From NCBI GenBank assembly GCA_963756975.1, contig CAVWPS010000001.1, positions 558,001 to 622,000 of the forward strand: DNA of 64,000 nucleotides, written 5' to 3'. The notes beneath the pieces are model-generated. The model did no database searches and was not told the DNA's origin. It saw only the letters and a program-made list of their open reading frames with translations. The DNA comes from CAVRQM01 sp963756975. GTDB taxonomy: Bacteria > Pseudomonadota > Alphaproteobacteria > Acetobacterales > Acetobacteraceae. Numbering within the stretch: the stretch's first letter is position 1; each line of letters begins with the position of its first letter. The position numbers and the translations under genes are program-made. Shown here one piece after another: positions 37,930 to 45,516 of the stretch.

Positions 37930-38547
37930 TTAGCGGGAGTAGAATTCCACCACCAGGTTCGGCTCCATCTGCACCGGATACGGCACGTCCGACAGCTTCG
38001 GGGCGCGGGTGAAACGGCCCTTCATCGCGCGGTGGTCGACCTCGATGTATTCCGGCACGTCGCGCTCGCCGCTCTGCGTGCTGTCGAGCAGGACCGCGAG
38101 CTGCTTGCTGCGCTCCTTGACCTCGATCACGTCGTTGTCCTTGACCGAGTAGCTCGGGATGTTGAGCCGGCGGCCGTTGACCGTGATGTGGCCGTGGTTG
38201 ACGAACTGCCGCGCCGCGAACGGCGTGATCGCGAACTTCATGCGGTAGATGACCGCATCCAGCCGGCGCTCCAGCAACTCGATCAGGTTCTCGGAGGTGT
38301 CGCCCTTACGGCGGACCGCTTCCTCGTAATACTTGCGGAACTGCTTCTCGCCGATGTTGCCGTAGTAGCCCTTGAGCTTCTGCTTGGCCATCAACTGGAT
38401 GCCGAAATCGGTCGGCTTCTGCTTGCGGCGCTGGCCGTGCTGGCCGGGGCCGTATTCGCGCTTGCTGATCGGCGATTTCGGCCGGCCCCACAGGTTCACA
38501 CCCAGGCGGCGGTTGATCTTGTACTTGCTTTCGGCGCGCTTGGTCAT
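37930..38547 (-). CDS. rpsD: 30S ribosomal protein S4
   Basis: This 205-residue protein starts MTKRAESKYKINRRLGVN, has GPGQHGQRRK, and the S4 RNA-binding domain RLDAVIYRMKFA, VNHGHITVNGRR. It initiates assembly of the 30S 5' domain on 16S rRNA. It is monocistronic, unlike the alpha operon of enterobacteria, as is usual in alphaproteobacteria, and ends in a strong terminator. The longer open frame to 38634 adds non-homologous residues and is rejected. Confidence 0.97.
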   Translation of the reverse strand: MTKRAESKYKINRRLGVNLWGRPKSPISKREYGPGQHGQRRKQKPTDFGIQLMAKQKLKGYYGNIGEKQFRKYYEEAVRRKGDTSENLIELLERRLDAVIYRMKFAITPFAARQFVNHGHITVNGRRLNIPSYSVKDNDVIEVKERSKQLAVLLDSTQSGERDVPEYIEVDHRAMKGRFTRAPKLSDVPYPVQMEPNLVVEFYSR

Positions 38548-38730
38548 GCGCGGTTCCTTACGTCTAAGCCCCCGGACGCTTTGCGCGCTTGTGGTGGGCG
38601 GATTGCACCGGTAGTCCCGTGCCCGAACAGGCATGGGCGGGCGCGGCGCACGAATGCTCCGTCCACGTTCCCGGCAAGGCGGCGGTGGTTACGCGCGCTA
38701 GGCCATCGGGTCAAGCTTGCCGCCGCACAG

Positions 38731-38818
38731 ACCCTCACCCCGGCCCTCTCCCATAAGCCGGGAGAGGGAGACGTGCTGCTCCCTCTCCCGTCTTCTGGGA
38801 GAGGGCCGGGGTGAGGGT
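38731..38818. repeat. CCCTCACC-type double-hairpin repeat (R2)
   Basis: This is a nearly complete palindrome: CCCTCACCCCGGCCC at the left and GAGGGCCGGGGTGAGGG at the right, with two inner CTCTCCC/GGGAGAG hairpins. It ends 6 bases from the stop of the OGFr-like gene. The rest of the 277-base gap, 38548-38730, is the rpsD promoter region; no further gene is supported. Confidence 0.85.
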
Positions 38819-38824
38819 CTATCC

Positions 38825-39277
38825 CTACGCTTTGGCCGCCGCCGCAGCCCAATACCGCCGTGCCGACCGGTCGACCGCCCCTCTCGCATCCCGCGACAGG
38901 ATCAGCGAGTGGAACGCCGAAGCCTCCTCGACCCCGAGCAGATCCCGGGTCGCCGCTATAATCCGGCTGATCCGCAGATGGTTGTGGTCGAACGCCACCA
39001 GCCAGTGATCCGTCTCCGAGTAGAACCGCATCATCCGCGACAGCCCGGCCGCGAACCCGTCCTGCGCTTGAGAATCGGCGCGTATGGCGACCGCGTCGGC
39101 GTCGGAGATGACCGGCGACCCAGGGACGGCCCGGCTCGGCTCGCGCAACGGGAACAGCCACTGGATGTAGTCGTGATGCGCCTCCAGCGCCGCATCGTCG
39201 AACGCCAGCACGTCGGCCAGTTTGCGCCCGCGTCCGTCCGGGCCGTCGCCGCGCAGAAAGGCGTGGACCGGGCTCAA
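38825..39277 (-). CDS. Opioid growth factor receptor-related (OGFr) domain protein
   Basis: This protein of about 150 residues starts at TTG 39277, which overlaps the upstream stop as TTGA. SPVHAFLRGDGPDGRGR, then HHDYIQWLFPLREPS and FYSETDHWLVAFDHNHLRISRII match the OGFr_N conserved region, in which the HDYIQWLFP motif is diagnostic. The domain occurs in bacteria and animals; the bacterial role is unknown. It is coupled to the DUF2945 gene. Confidence 0.85.
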   Translation of the reverse strand: MSPVHAFLRGDGPDGRGRKLADVLAFDDAALEAHHDYIQWLFPLREPSRAVPGSPVISDADAVAIRADSQAQDGFAAGLSRMMRFYSETDHWLVAFDHNHLRISRIIAATRDLLGVEEASAFHSLILSRDARGAVDRSARRYWAAAAAKA

Positions 39278-39483
39278 TGCTTCTTCAGCTCCTCCGGCTT
39301 GTGGACCGCTTCCTTGCCGGATTTGTCGCTTTTCACGAGCACCTCCGGATGCTCCTTGGTGGCCTTCGCGGTGTGGCCTTTGACGTGCGTCTCGCTGGTG
39401 ACGACCTTCTCGACCGTCCCGTGCGTCTCGCCCTGCGAGGTGCCCCAGGTCACTTTGTCGCCCTTCTTCGGCAGGCTTGCCAT
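39274..39483 (-). CDS. DUF2945 (hypervirulence-associated TUDOR-like) small protein
   Basis: This 69-residue soluble protein starts MASLPKKGDKVTWGTSQG, with GTVEKVVTSETHVKGH and a lysine-rich tail. The pattern KKGDKVTWGTSQGETHGTVE is the DUF2945 barrel signature. ATG 39483 is preferred over 39495 because GGAGAC lies 5-10 bases before it. An EcfG-like promoter on this strand lies 28 bases upstream, consistent with stress expression of such genes. Confidence 0.8.
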   Translation of the reverse strand: MASLPKKGDKVTWGTSQGETHGTVEKVVTSETHVKGHTAKATKEHPEVLVKSDKSGKEAVHKPEELKKH

Positions 39484-39508
39484 GTCCGTCTCCATTGTCG
39501 ATTGGTCC

Positions 39509-39536
39509 GGAACGCGGCGGCGTTGCCGGCGGTTCG
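39509..39536. promoter_or_regulatory. Possible bidirectional EcfG-like promoter
   Basis: On the plus strand GGAAC (39509-39513), 17 bases, GGTT (39531-39534), 42 bases before the ATG at 39577. On the minus strand CGAAC (39536-39532), 17 bases, CGTT (39514-39511), 28 bases before the DUF2945 start. Each differs from the consensus at one position. The same bases serve both directions. Confidence 0.45.
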
Positions 39537-39576
39537 GGCCGGGCCATGTCCGCCGGGGAACACGATGGAGAGAAAT

Positions 39577-39777
39577 ATGGTCTCGCGCGCCGATCTGCTC
39601 ATGCTCGGCATCACGTCCGGGGTGTCCGGCGGCCTGATCGGCGGCACGATCTTCGGCTACGGCATCGCGGCCGCGACCGGTGGGTTCGGGATCGGCTACC
39701 TGCTGATGATGGTCGCCGCCCCGCTCAGCGCCGGCGTCGGCTGGTTTTTTGCGCGCAGGCTGGCCAAACAGCTTTAG
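39577..39777 (+). CDS. Small glycine-rich two-helix membrane protein
   Basis: This 66-residue protein starts at ATG 39577 with GGAGAG 5-10 bases upstream. It has two hydrophobic glycine-rich helices (LGITSGVSGGLIGGTIFGYG and IGYLLMMVAAPLSAGVGWFF) and a basic C-terminus. No family is recognised. An EcfG-like promoter lies 42 bases upstream. It overlaps the convergent DUF779 gene by 4 bases. Confidence 0.55.
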   Translation: MVSRADLLMLGITSGVSGGLIGGTIFGYGIAAATGGFGIGYLLMMVAAPLSAGVGWFFARRLAKQL

Positions 39778-40169
39778 GCGTCGCCCCGCGCCGGCGGCCC
39801 GGCCTGTTTCAGCGCCGCGACTTCGTCATCCGTAAAAACGCGGCTGCGGGTCAGGAAGCGCACGCCCTCCGGGGCTTCGAGCGAGAAGCCCGAGCCACGG
39901 CCGGGGACCACGTCGATGACGAGTTGCGTGTGCTCCCAGTATTCGAACTGGTTGGCCCCGATGTAGAACGGCGTGTCGACGATCGTGCCCAGAAAGACAT
40001 CCTGCTGGCCGACGCGAAAGTCGCCGCGCGGGTAGCACATCGGCGAACTGCCGTCGCAGCAGCCGCCCGACTGGTGAAACATCAGCGCGCCGTGCATGGC
40101 GTTGAGCTTGCCGATCACCTGTTCGGCGGCCGGGGTGACGGTGACGCGGTCGACCATGATTTCTGCCAT
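39774..40169 (-). CDS. DUF779 protein, aldehyde dehydrogenase partner
   Basis: This 131-residue protein has ALMFHQSGGCCDGSSPMCY, the cysteine-rich DUF779 signature, and FEYWEHTQLVIDVVPG. DUF779 genes are typically next to aldehyde dehydrogenases, as here: it follows the minus-strand AldB-like gene with repeat R3 between. A role in metal handling or maturation of the dehydrogenase is suggested by context only. Confidence 0.85.
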   Translation of the reverse strand: MAEIMVDRVTVTPAAEQVIGKLNAMHGALMFHQSGGCCDGSSPMCYPRGDFRVGQQDVFLGTIVDTPFYIGANQFEYWEHTQLVIDVVPGRGSGFSLEAPEGVRFLTRSRVFTDDEVAALKQAGPPARGDA

Positions 40170-40184
40170 TCCGAGTGTGTAAGG

Positions 40185-40270
40185 CCCTCACCCAACCCTC
40201 TCCCAAAAAGGGAGAGGGCTAAGATAAGCTGCTCCCTCCCCCGTCTTATGGGGGAGGGCCGGGGTGAGGG
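40185..40270. repeat. CCCTCACC-type double-hairpin repeat (R3)
   Basis: CCCTCACCCAACCCTCTCCC with GGGAGAGGG, an AAGATAAGCTG spacer, then CTCCCTCCCCC/GGGGGAGGG and CCGGGGTGAGGG. It ends 2 bases from the ALDH stop and separates the two genes of this operon. Confidence 0.85.
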
Positions 40271-40272
40271 TT

Positions 40273-41793
40273 TTAGAAGAAGCCCAAAGCCTTCGGGCTA
40301 TAGCTCACCAGCATATTCTTCGTCTGCTGGTAATGATCCAGCATCATCTTATGGTTCTCACGCCCGATGCCGGACGCCTTATAGCCGCCGAACGCCGCGT
40401 GCGCCGGATACAGATGGTAGCAGTTGGTCCACACGCGCCCGGCCTGCACCGCGCGGCCGAAGCGGTAGGCGCGGTTGCCGTCGCGCGTCCAGACGCCGGC
40501 ACCCAAACCGTAAAGCGTGTCGTTGGCGATCGACAGCGCCTCCTCGTCGTCCTTGAACTTGGTCACCGACACGACCGGTCCAAAGATCTCTTCCTGGAAC
40601 ACGCGCATCTTGTTGTGGCCTTCGAGGATCGTCGGCTCGACGTAGAACCCGCCCTCGAGATCGCCGCCGAGCTGCGCGCGCTTGCCGCCGGTGAGCGCCT
40701 TGGCACCCTCCTGCTTGCCGATGTCGAAGTAGGACAGGATCTTCTCGAGCTGATCGTTCGACGCCTGCGCGCCGAGCATCGTGCCCATGTCGAGCGGGTT
40801 GCCCATCTTGATCTTCTTCACGCGCTCGATCGCCCGCTCCATGAAGCGGTCGTAGATGCTCTCGTGCACCAGCGCGCGGCTCGGGCAGGTGCAGACCTCG
40901 CCCTGGTTCAGCGCGAACATCGTGAAGCCTTCGAGGCACTTGTCGAAGTAGTCGTCGTCCTCGGCCATCACGTCCTTGAAGAAGATGTTCGGCGACTTGC
41001 CGCCCAGCTCCAGCGTGACCGGGATGATGTTTTCCGACGCGTACTGCATGATCAGGCGGCCGGTCGTGGTCTCACCGGTGAACGCCACCTTCGCCACGCG
41101 CTTGGATTGCGCCAGCGGCTTGCCGGCCTCGACGCCGAAGCCTTGCACGACGTTCACGACGCCGGGCGGCAGCAGGTCGGCGATCATGTCCATCAGCACG
41201 GCGATGCTCATCGGCGTCTGCTCGGCCGGCTTGATCACGACGCAGTTGCCGGCGGCGAGTGCCGGGGCGAGCTTCCATGTCGCCATCAGCAGCGGGAAGT
41301 TCCACGGAATGATCTGCGCGACCACGCCGAGCGGCTCGTGGAAATGATACGCGACGGTATCGTGGTCGATCTCGCTGCTGGAGCCTTCCTGTGCGCGGAT
41401 GCAGCCGGCGAAATAGCGGAAATGGTCGACGACCAGCGGCATGTCGGCATGCGTCGTCTCGCGGATCGGCTTGCCGTTGTCGATCGCCTCGACCAGGGCC
41501 AGCGTCGACAGGCGGCTCTCGATCCGGTCGGCGATCTTGTTCAGGATGTTGGCGCGCTCGGTCGCCGACGTGTTGCCCCACTTCTCGCGGGCGGCATGGG
41601 CGGCGTCGAGGGCGAGTTCCACGTCCTCGGCGGTCGAGCGGGCCACGGTGCAGATCACCCGGCCGTTGATCGGGGAGACGTTGTCGAAATGCTGGCCGCG
41701 CACGGCCGGAACCCACTTGCCGCCGATCCAGTTGTCGTAATGCGAGCGGATCGCGATTTCCTTCGCGACCTCGCTGAGTACTTTGTCGACCAT
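40273..41793 (-). CDS. NAD-dependent aldehyde dehydrogenase (AldB/ExaC-like)
   Basis: This 506-residue protein has PWNFPLLMATWKLAPALAAG, the catalytic glutamate in VTLELGGKSPN and the catalytic cysteine in NQGEVCTCPSR. The C-terminal YHLYPAHAAFGGYKASGIGRE is typical of AldB, ExaC and related acetaldehyde dehydrogenases. The CTCP motif, with a second cysteine two residues on, is the form found in the ExaC/AldB group. ATG 41793 has GGGAGA 7 bases upstream. It is followed by DUF779 and diverges from the second aldehyde dehydrogenase. Confidence 0.92.
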   Translation of the reverse strand: MVDKVLSEVAKEIAIRSHYDNWIGGKWVPAVRGQHFDNVSPINGRVICTVARSTAEDVELALDAAHAAREKWGNTSATERANILNKIADRIESRLSTLALVEAIDNGKPIRETTHADMPLVVDHFRYFAGCIRAQEGSSSEIDHDTVAYHFHEPLGVVAQIIPWNFPLLMATWKLAPALAAGNCVVIKPAEQTPMSIAVLMDMIADLLPPGVVNVVQGFGVEAGKPLAQSKRVAKVAFTGETTTGRLIMQYASENIIPVTLELGGKSPNIFFKDVMAEDDDYFDKCLEGFTMFALNQGEVCTCPSRALVHESIYDRFMERAIERVKKIKMGNPLDMGTMLGAQASNDQLEKILSYFDIGKQEGAKALTGGKRAQLGGDLEGGFYVEPTILEGHNKMRVFQEEIFGPVVSVTKFKDDEEALSIANDTLYGLGAGVWTRDGNRAYRFGRAVQAGRVWTNCYHLYPAHAAFGGYKASGIGRENHKMMLDHYQQTKNMLVSYSPKALGFF

Positions 41794-41923
41794 ATGGAAT
41801 CTCCCGAGATTTTTTGTTCATTGAGGCGGTAAGCACGCGGATCCCGCGCGAGGGATGCCGTGACTGGCAACGATATAGGCGCTAGCCTCTGTCGTGGAAG
41901 AGACGTTTGCACAGGAGCGACCG

Positions 41924-43355
41924 ATGGACCATGCGCGCCAGTTCTACATCGATGGCAAATGGGTGGAGCCGATCACGCCCGCCCTCCTCGACGTGGCCGA
42001 CCCCTCGACCGAGGAGACGTTCACCCAGATCGCCGTGGGCAGCGCCGCCGACGTGGACCGCGCGGTAAAGGCGGCGCGCAAGGCGTTCGCGACATTTTCG
42101 CTGACGACCAAGCAGGACCGGATCGAGCTGCTGCGGGCCATGCTGCGCGAGTACAAGAAGCGCGAGGGCGACGTGGCCGAGGCGCTGTCGCGCGAAATGG
42201 GCGCGCCGCTCGCGTTCGCCCGCAGCAGCCAGGCGGTGATGGGCACGCTGCATCTGGAGCGGATGATCCGCGACCTCGAGGAATACCGGTTCGAGTGGAT
42301 GCAGGGCTCGACCCTGATCGCGAAGGAGGCCGATCGGCGTCGTCGGCATGATCACGCCGTGGAACTGGCCGATCAACCAGATCGCCTGCAAGGTCGGCCC
42401 GGCGATCGCCGCCGGCTGCACGATGGTGCTGAAACCGTCGGAAATCGCACCGCTGTCGGGCGTGATCTGGACCGAGGTGATGGAGGCGGCCGGCGTGCCT
42501 GCCGGCGTCTACAACATGGTCCAGGGCGACGGCCCGACGGTCGGGACGGCGATGTCGTCGCACCCCGATATCGACATGATGAGTTTTACCGGCTCGACCC
42601 GCGCCGGCATTCTGGTCGCACAGGCGGCGGCGCCGACGATCAAGCGCGTGGCGCAGGAGCTGGGCGGGAAGTCGGCCAACATCCTGCTGGACGACGTCGA
42701 CTTCCAGCGCGCGGTCACGCGCGGCGTCACGAACATGATGAGCAACAGCGGCCAGTCCTGCAACGCGGCGACCCGCATGTTCGTGCCCGCCGACCGGCAC
42801 GAGGAGGTCAAGGCGATCGCGAAGGCGGCAGCCGCGACCGTCGTGGCCGGCGATCCGCGTGACGCGAAGTCGACGATCGGCCCGGTGGTCAGCGGCGTTC
42901 AGTACGAGAAGATCCAGCGTCTGATCCAGGCCGGCATCGACGAGGGCGCCGAACTCGTCGCCGGCGGCCCGGGCCGCCCGGAGCACCTGAACCGCGGCTG
43001 GTACGTGCGCCCGACCGTGTTCGCCGGTGTGACGAACGACATGACCATCGCGCGGGAGGAAATCTTCGGGCCGGTCCTGACGATCCTGCCGTATGCCGAC
43101 GAAGCCGAAGCGGTGCGGCTGGCCAACGACACCGTCTACGGCCTCGCCGCCTACGTGCAGTCGGCCGACCCGGCCCGGGCGCGCCGCGTCGCCGCCCAGC
43201 TGCGGGCCGGCAACGTGTTCCTGAACTACCCGGCCTGGGACAGCGGCGCCCCGTTCGGCGGCTACAAGCAGTCCGGCAACGGGCGTGAATACGGCAAGTG
43301 GGCGCTGGACGAGTTCTTGGAGACCAAGGCCGTGATCGGCTACGAAGCCGCCTGA
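41924..43355 (+). CDS. Aldehyde dehydrogenase family protein, frame broken near 42329
   Basis: ATG 41924 follows CAGGAGC. The N-terminal part (QFYIDGKWVEP) is lost after LIAKEA; dropping one G (GAGGCCGATC near 42329) restores PIGVVGMITPWNWPINQI. The catalytic glutamate is in AQELGGKSANI and the cysteine in SNSGQSCNAATRM. The corrected length is about 476 residues. The SGQSC style is that of the broad ALDH group that includes aromatic aldehyde and semialdehyde dehydrogenases. It starts 130 bases from the divergent AldB-like gene and ends next to three repeats. Confidence 0.85.
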
Positions 43356-43362
43356 CTTCTAC

Positions 43363-43398
43363 TCCCTCCCCCCTTGCGGGGGAGGGCGGTGGGGGGGA
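43363..43398. repeat. Shortened repeat copy (R4)
   Basis: CTCCCTCCCCCC, TTGC, then GGGGGAGGG and a GGTGGGGGG tail. It starts 7 bases after the stop of the aldehyde dehydrogenase and is a degenerate one-hairpin member of the repeat family. Confidence 0.6.
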
Positions 43399-43440
43399 AG
43401 CGACACTCCACCCCGGCGACGACGACAGCAAGCACTGCTT

Positions 43441-43558
43441 CTCCCTCTCCCCTTGAGGGAGAGGGCCGGGGTGAGGGGGGCAACACACTCCCCTCCCCAC
43501 GCGCACCGGCGACAAGCAAGTCCCTCACCCCGGCCCTCTCCCCAGGGGAGAGGGAGAA
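43441..43558. repeat. Inverted pair of repeat copies (R5 and R6)
   Basis: R5 (43441-43480) reads CTCCCTCTCCCC then GAGGGCCGGGGTGAGGG. R6 (43522-43558) reads CCCTCACCCCGGCCC then TCTCCCC/GGGGAGAGGG. They face each other across a 41-base spacer, so the whole can fold back. R6 ends 1 base from the stop of the ferredoxin-like gene. Confidence 0.75.
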
Positions 43559-43559
43559 G

Positions 43560-43870
43560 TCAGACCGGCATCACGCCCAGATGCCGCAAGACCTCGCCCG
43601 GATCGCTCCCCGGCGGCACCGCCAGGATCGTCCCGGGCTCGCCCACCCGCATCACGCTGACCGCTTTCTCCGGGCACAAATCGAGGCAATCCGTCTCGAT
43701 CACCCGTACCACCTTCTTCAGCCCGGCCGCCTTGGTGATCCCCTTCATCAGGTCGCGCAGGGTATCCTTGCCGTGCGGCCCGAACCCGCCGTCGAGCTTT
43801 TCTCGCCGCACTTGCGGCACACCAGAACCAGGTCGCGCCACGGCGACGGATGAGCGATATCGTTTTCCAT
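43560..43870 (-). CDS. Small (2Fe-2S) ferredoxin-like metal-binding protein, frame broken near 43800
   Basis: MENDIAHPSPWRDLVLVCRK starts at 43870, with CRKCGEK. Restoring one A in the A-run at about 43798-43801 gives KLDGGFGPHGKDTLRDLMK and then IETDCLDLCPEKAVSVMRVG. The C-x2-C and C-x3-C pairs are those of the thioredoxin-like ferredoxin group. The corrected length is about 104 residues. The start lies 5 bases after the gamma-glutamyltransferase stop, so they are probably co-transcribed. Confidence 0.7.
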
Positions 43871-43875
43871 CGCCC

Positions 43876-45447
43876 TCAGATGGTCGCGGCGATGGCGGCG
43901 GACCAGGGTGTCGGGTCGCTGGCCCCGCTCCAGCCGCCATCCTCGTCGCGGGCCACCAATCCGGCGGCACCGAACAGGCCGGGGCTCAGCGTCGGCTCCA
44001 CCGTCTCGACCGGGAGGTCGGCCGCCAGCGCCGCCAGCACGTCCGGCGGCAGCCGGTGGTCGGCGACCACGCGCGGCGGCATCGACGTGTCGATCCGGGG
44101 GGTGGCGGCGGCCGCACCGGCGCCCATGCCGAACTCGGTCGCGTACAGCAGCACTTGCGCCACCGCCGGCAGGATCCTTCGCCCGCCCGAGGCACCGGCC
44201 ACCAGCGACGGTGCGCCGCCGCCGCCCTCGGCCGACAGGCCGCCATCGCGCACCAGCACCGGGCACATGTTGGTCATCGGCCGGCCGCCGCCCCGGATGG
44301 AGTTGGGCCGCCCGCGCATCGGGTCGAACCACATCACCCCGTTGTTCATCAGCACGCCCGATTCCGGCAGCACGACCCCGCTGCCGAACACCGACAGCAG
44401 CGTCGTCGTGAGCGAGACCGCCCCGCCCTCCCCGTCCACCACCGACAGATGCGTGGTGCTGCCGTCCGAGCCGATCCGCGCCGCCTGCTGCGTGCCCAGC
44501 GTGCGGGCCAGCGTCACGTACCAGCCGGGCGTCGGCAGCACCGTGCGCGTCGCGCATCCCATCCGCGCCAGTGTGCGAAACAGTGCCGGGGCCGCCGTCT
44601 GCCGGTTGCCGATCTGGACGGTGGAGCCGCGCCACGCCGCCTCGCCAGCCGGGCCGATCCCGACGCGGTAGCCGCGCAGGTCGTCGCGCGTCAGCACCGC
44701 CCCGCGCGACGCCGCGTCCGACGCGATCGAGCCGCCCAATTCGCCCGAGTAGAAATCCGCGAGGCCCGCGTCGCGCAGCCGCTCCATCGTCGCCGACAGT
44801 TTGCCGAGCGGCAGGTACGTCATCGGGTGCGCGTTCGATCTGGGCGCGCCGTTCGGGACGTACAGCCGCCCCGCCTCCGGGTACAATTTCAGCAACGACG
44901 CCGACTGCAGCACTTTCAGCGCCGCATACCAGTCGTACGGCAGGCCGCGCTTCGCCAGCGCCACGGCGGGTGCCAGCAGATCGCGCACCGGCAGCCTGCC
45001 CCAACGCTCGTGCATCGCGTGCAGGCCGGCGACCGCACTCGGCACGCAGAAGCTCAGCGGGCCGTGGATGTTGACGTCGCGCTCGACCTCCGGCCAGCCG
45101 AACAAATCGGCCCCGTGCCGCCCGGTCAGCTTGAACGCCTCGGGGTCGAGCCGTGCCGGGGCCACCGGGCCGAAATCGACGATGCTGGCGCGCGGCTCGC
45201 CGGCCGCCTGCACCAGCGCGAAGCCGACGCCGCCGAGCCCCGCGTTCCAGGGCTCGGCCGCGAACACGGCGAACGCGGTCGCGACCGCCGCGTCGACCGC
45301 GTTGCCGCCGGCCTCCAGTGCCGCGACCCCGGCATCGGCGGCGGCGCGAACCTGCGAGACCACCACGCCGTGCCGGCCGGACGCGACCGGCTTGGTGACG
45401 ACCCAGTTCTGGGCCAGATGCGGCGAAACCGGGCGGAGATCCGTCAT
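43876..45447 (-). CDS. Gamma-glutamyltransferase family protein
   Basis: This 523-residue protein carries the Ntn-hydrolase nucleophile motif DGSTTHLSVVD, followed by GGAVSLTTTLLSVFGSG, and PSLVAGASGGRRI. GGNAVDAAVATAF near the N-terminus is the family hallmark. No signal peptide is evident, so this may be a cytoplasmic member. It would cleave gamma-glutamyl bonds. It diverges from a dihydropyrimidinase gene only 69 bases away, hinting at a shared pathway for cyclic amides or hydantoins. Confidence 0.88.
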   Translation of the reverse strand: MTDLRPVSPHLAQNWVVTKPVASGRHGVVVSQVRAAADAGVAALEAGGNAVDAAVATAFAVFAAEPWNAGLGGVGFALVQAAGEPRASIVDFGPVAPARLDPEAFKLTGRHGADLFGWPEVERDVNIHGPLSFCVPSAVAGLHAMHERWGRLPVRDLLAPAVALAKRGLPYDWYAALKVLQSASLLKLYPEAGRLYVPNGAPRSNAHPMTYLPLGKLSATMERLRDAGLADFYSGELGGSIASDAASRGAVLTRDDLRGYRVGIGPAGEAAWRGSTVQIGNRQTAAPALFRTLARMGCATRTVLPTPGWYVTLARTLGTQQAARIGSDGSTTHLSVVDGEGGAVSLTTTLLSVFGSGVVLPESGVLMNNGVMWFDPMRGRPNSIRGGGRPMTNMCPVLVRDGGLSAEGGGGAPSLVAGASGGRRILPAVAQVLLYATEFGMGAGAAAATPRIDTSMPPRVVADHRLPPDVLAALAADLPVETVEPTLSPGLFGAAGLVARDEDGGWSGASDPTPWSAAIAATI

Positions 45448-45516
45448 GCCCGACGCTTGCACGCCCCGTCGTGCCGGAACAAGGTTTTGACGGCCGCAGG
45501 AAAGAGGGTTCGGACA

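Noticed and set aside
38548..38634. N-terminal extension of ribosomal protein S4
   Set aside because: The sequence before MTKRAESKYK is unlike any S4, and the ATG at 38547 gives the standard N-terminus.
43363..43558. CRISPR-like array from the repeated G-rich and C-rich units
   Set aside because: The units are palindromic, irregularly spaced, and occur elsewhere as single copies; there are no equal-length spacers or cas genes.
43453..45516. Upstream part of a 1169-residue frame ending in the hydantoinase
   Set aside because: The upstream part runs through the repeats and antisense to the gamma-glutamyltransferase gene. The hydantoinase starts at 45517.
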